From contig CAVRTA010000006.1 in NCBI GenBank assembly GCA_963724135.1, positions 930,001-994,000 of the forward strand: DNA of 64,000 nt, written 5' to 3'. This stretch comes from DATLGB01 sp963724135. Its GTDB lineage: Bacteria > Actinomycetota > Thermoleophilia > Solirubrobacterales > Solirubrobacteraceae. This document shows, piece after piece, positions 62,969-64,000 of the stretch (positions within the stretch are counted from its first letter, which is position 1; each line of letters starts with the position of its first letter). The position numbers were made by a program, and so were the translations under genes. The notes beneath the pieces are model-generated. The model worked only from the letters and a program-made list of their open reading frames with translations, was not told the origin of the DNA and ran no database searches.

Positions 62969-63900
62969 TGGCAGCGATCGCCGCCGTCCCCGTCCCGTCG
63001 TGCGCGGTCTGCGGCGCTGAGCCGAGCGAGACGCTGCACGACGGCCTCGCGGGCCGGTGGCGGCTGGTGCGCTGCACGGGCTGCGGCACGGCGCGGCTGA
63101 ACCCGCGGCCCGCCGACGACGAGATCCCCGCTCTCTACGGCGAGGGCTACTACACGCACGAGCCGCCGCGGACGGCGTCGCCGCCGCGGGCGCTGCGCGC
63201 CGGGCGCAACGCCCACCTCAACGCCAGGCTCGGTTATGCGCTGGAGCCCGCGTCGCCGGTGGGCAGGCTGGCCGGCCGGCTCGTCCCGCCGCTCGCGGCG
63301 ATGGCGGAGCGCAGCGTGCGGTCGCTGCCGCCCGGCGGCCGGCTGCTCGACGTCGGCTGCGGCAACGGGCTGTTCGTCGCCGAGGCCGGTCTGGCCGGCT
63401 GGGAGGCAAGCGGCATCGACCCCGACGCCGCGGCCGTGGCCGCCGGGCGCCACGCCGGCCTCGACCTGACCACGGAGTCGATCGCGGAGCGCGCGCAGCG
63501 CGAGCCCGCCGCGTTCGCGGCCGTCACGCTGTCGCACTCGATCGAGCACGTACCCGACCCGGTGGCCGTGCTGCGCGCCGCGCACGACCTGCTGCGCCCG
63601 GGCGGGCGCGTGTGGCTGGCGACGCCGAACCTCGGCGCGTGGGGGCACCGCCGCTTCGGCGCCCGCTGGCTGCACCTCGACCCCCCGCGGCACCTGGTGC
63701 TCTTCGACGCGCCCGCGCTCGCCACCGCGCTGGTGCGGGCCGGCTTCGGCGACGCCCGGGTTCTGCGCCCCTCCTCGCCCTCGCTGGTGACCATGCGCCG
63801 CAGCGGCGGCGGTCTGCTCGACGCGCTGCGCTCGGACCTGGGCGCGCAGCGCGACCCGGCGCGCGCCGAGGAGCTGCTGATGCTGGCGGTCAGGCCGTGA
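62968..63900 (+). CDS. Class I SAM-dependent methyltransferase with N-terminal zinc ribbon
   Basis: 310 residues. A zinc-ribbon-like pair CAVCG ... CTGCG at the N-terminus is followed by TARLNPRPADDEIPALYGEG and the nucleotide-binding LLDVGCGNGLFVAEAGLAGW, GIDPDAAAVAAGRHAG, HSIEHVPDPVAVLRAAHDLL and GRVWLATPNLGAWGHR. The layout is that of methyltransferases in sugar and cell-wall clusters. It is divergent from the GT operon and runs into the next gene (GTGA). Confidence 0.92.
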   Translation: MAAIAAVPVPSCAVCGAEPSETLHDGLAGRWRLVRCTGCGTARLNPRPADDEIPALYGEGYYTHEPPRTASPPRALRAGRNAHLNARLGYALEPASPVGRLAGRLVPPLAAMAERSVRSLPPGGRLLDVGCGNGLFVAEAGLAGWEASGIDPDAAAVAAGRHAGLDLTTESIAERAQREPAAFAAVTLSHSIEHVPDPVAVLRAAHDLLRPGGRVWLATPNLGAWGHRRFGARWLHLDPPRHLVLFDAPALATALVRAGFGDARVLRPSSPSLVTMRRSGGGLLDALRSDLGAQRDPARAEELLMLAVRP

Positions 63901-64000
63901 GCCTCTACCGCCGCGTCGTGGCGCACCCGCGGATCGCGCCGGTCAAGCCCGCGTGGCAGCGCGCGCGCCGGACCAGCGCGCCGCTGCGCTTCCTCGTGCA
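63897..64000 (+). CDS. Unidentified gene, 5' end only
   Basis: Starts with GTG overlapping the methyltransferase stop. The 34 visible residues begin SLYRRVVAHPRIAPVKPAWQ and are basic. They are too few to name a family. The overlap suggests it belongs to the methyltransferase operon and the surface-glycan region. Confidence 0.55.
   Translation, partial: MSLYRRVVAHPRIAPVKPAWQRARRTSAPLRFLV

Overview
The window is very GC-rich and densely coded (roughly 70-75% GC by eye), with frequent GTG starts and many 4-bp ATGA/GTGA gene overlaps. About fifty genes are supported. The gene set points to a high-GC actinobacterium. It includes a B12-dependent class II ribonucleotide reductase, heme A synthase, DUF2142 membrane glycosyltransferases, an AldO-like flavin oxidase, GH31 and L,D-transpeptidase secreted enzymes, and TANNNT -10 boxes placed 6-12 nt before start codons, which is the signature of leaderless mRNAs. 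Thermoleophilia (Solirubrobacterales, e.g. Conexibacter/Solirubrobacter-like) is my best guess. It is an inference from gene content, not a measured placement.

Layout. 1-4.9 kb: partial BtrH-like gene, a broken PHP phosphoesterase, fdhD, holB, tmk and galE. 4.95-12.15 kb: one huge gene for a roughly 2,400-residue coiled-coil protein with a C-terminal membrane anchor, built of 21-residue and then 14-residue repeats. 12.2-17.8 kb: O-antigen ligase-like protein with TPRs, a secreted/membrane hypothetical, and nrdJ. 18-26.6 kb: a drug-type ABC exporter, two secreted proteins (M14 carboxypeptidase; PKD protein) and a pair of VOC dioxygenase-like proteins. 26.6-29.3 kb: a small broken membrane gene, a hotdog thioesterase and a second ABC-2 exporter. 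29.3-35.5 kb: a catabolic run of P450, flavin oxidase, two PLP enzymes, a ring-cleaving dioxygenase and an esterase. 35.5-43.8 kb: GH31, a serine beta-lactamase-like hydrolase, L,D-transpeptidase, msrA, a diguanylate cyclase, a lipase-like hydrolase and ctaA.

43.8-64 kb is mainly a surface-glycan region. It holds a fused acetyltransferase-FkbM methyltransferase, a 1,269-residue GT2-GT4-DUF4214-methyltransferase protein, a Wzt/Wzm-type polysaccharide exporter with a cargo-binding domain, a GT2-GT4 protein, then (after DUF488, a penicillin-acylase-like enzyme and DUF6174) five overlapping glycosyltransferase genes and a divergent methyltransferase. With galE and the O-antigen ligase-like gene, these could together make, modify and export one or more surface polysaccharides.

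Three cross-cutting patterns stand out. First, leaderless promoters: about twenty start codons have TANNNT 6-12 nt upstream, and in several divergent pairs the two -10 boxes overlap each other or the partner's start codon. Second, two families of intergenic inverted repeats. Third, nine apparent reading-frame breaks, all explained by extra bases; most look like sequence errors (holB is essential), but two are clean short duplications. No tRNA, rRNA, CRISPR array, integrase or transposase was seen. No gene-free stretch exceeds 300 bp; the longest gaps (17817-17968, 34719-34866, 56644-56789, 37750-37882, 50936-51065) are about 130-150 bp.
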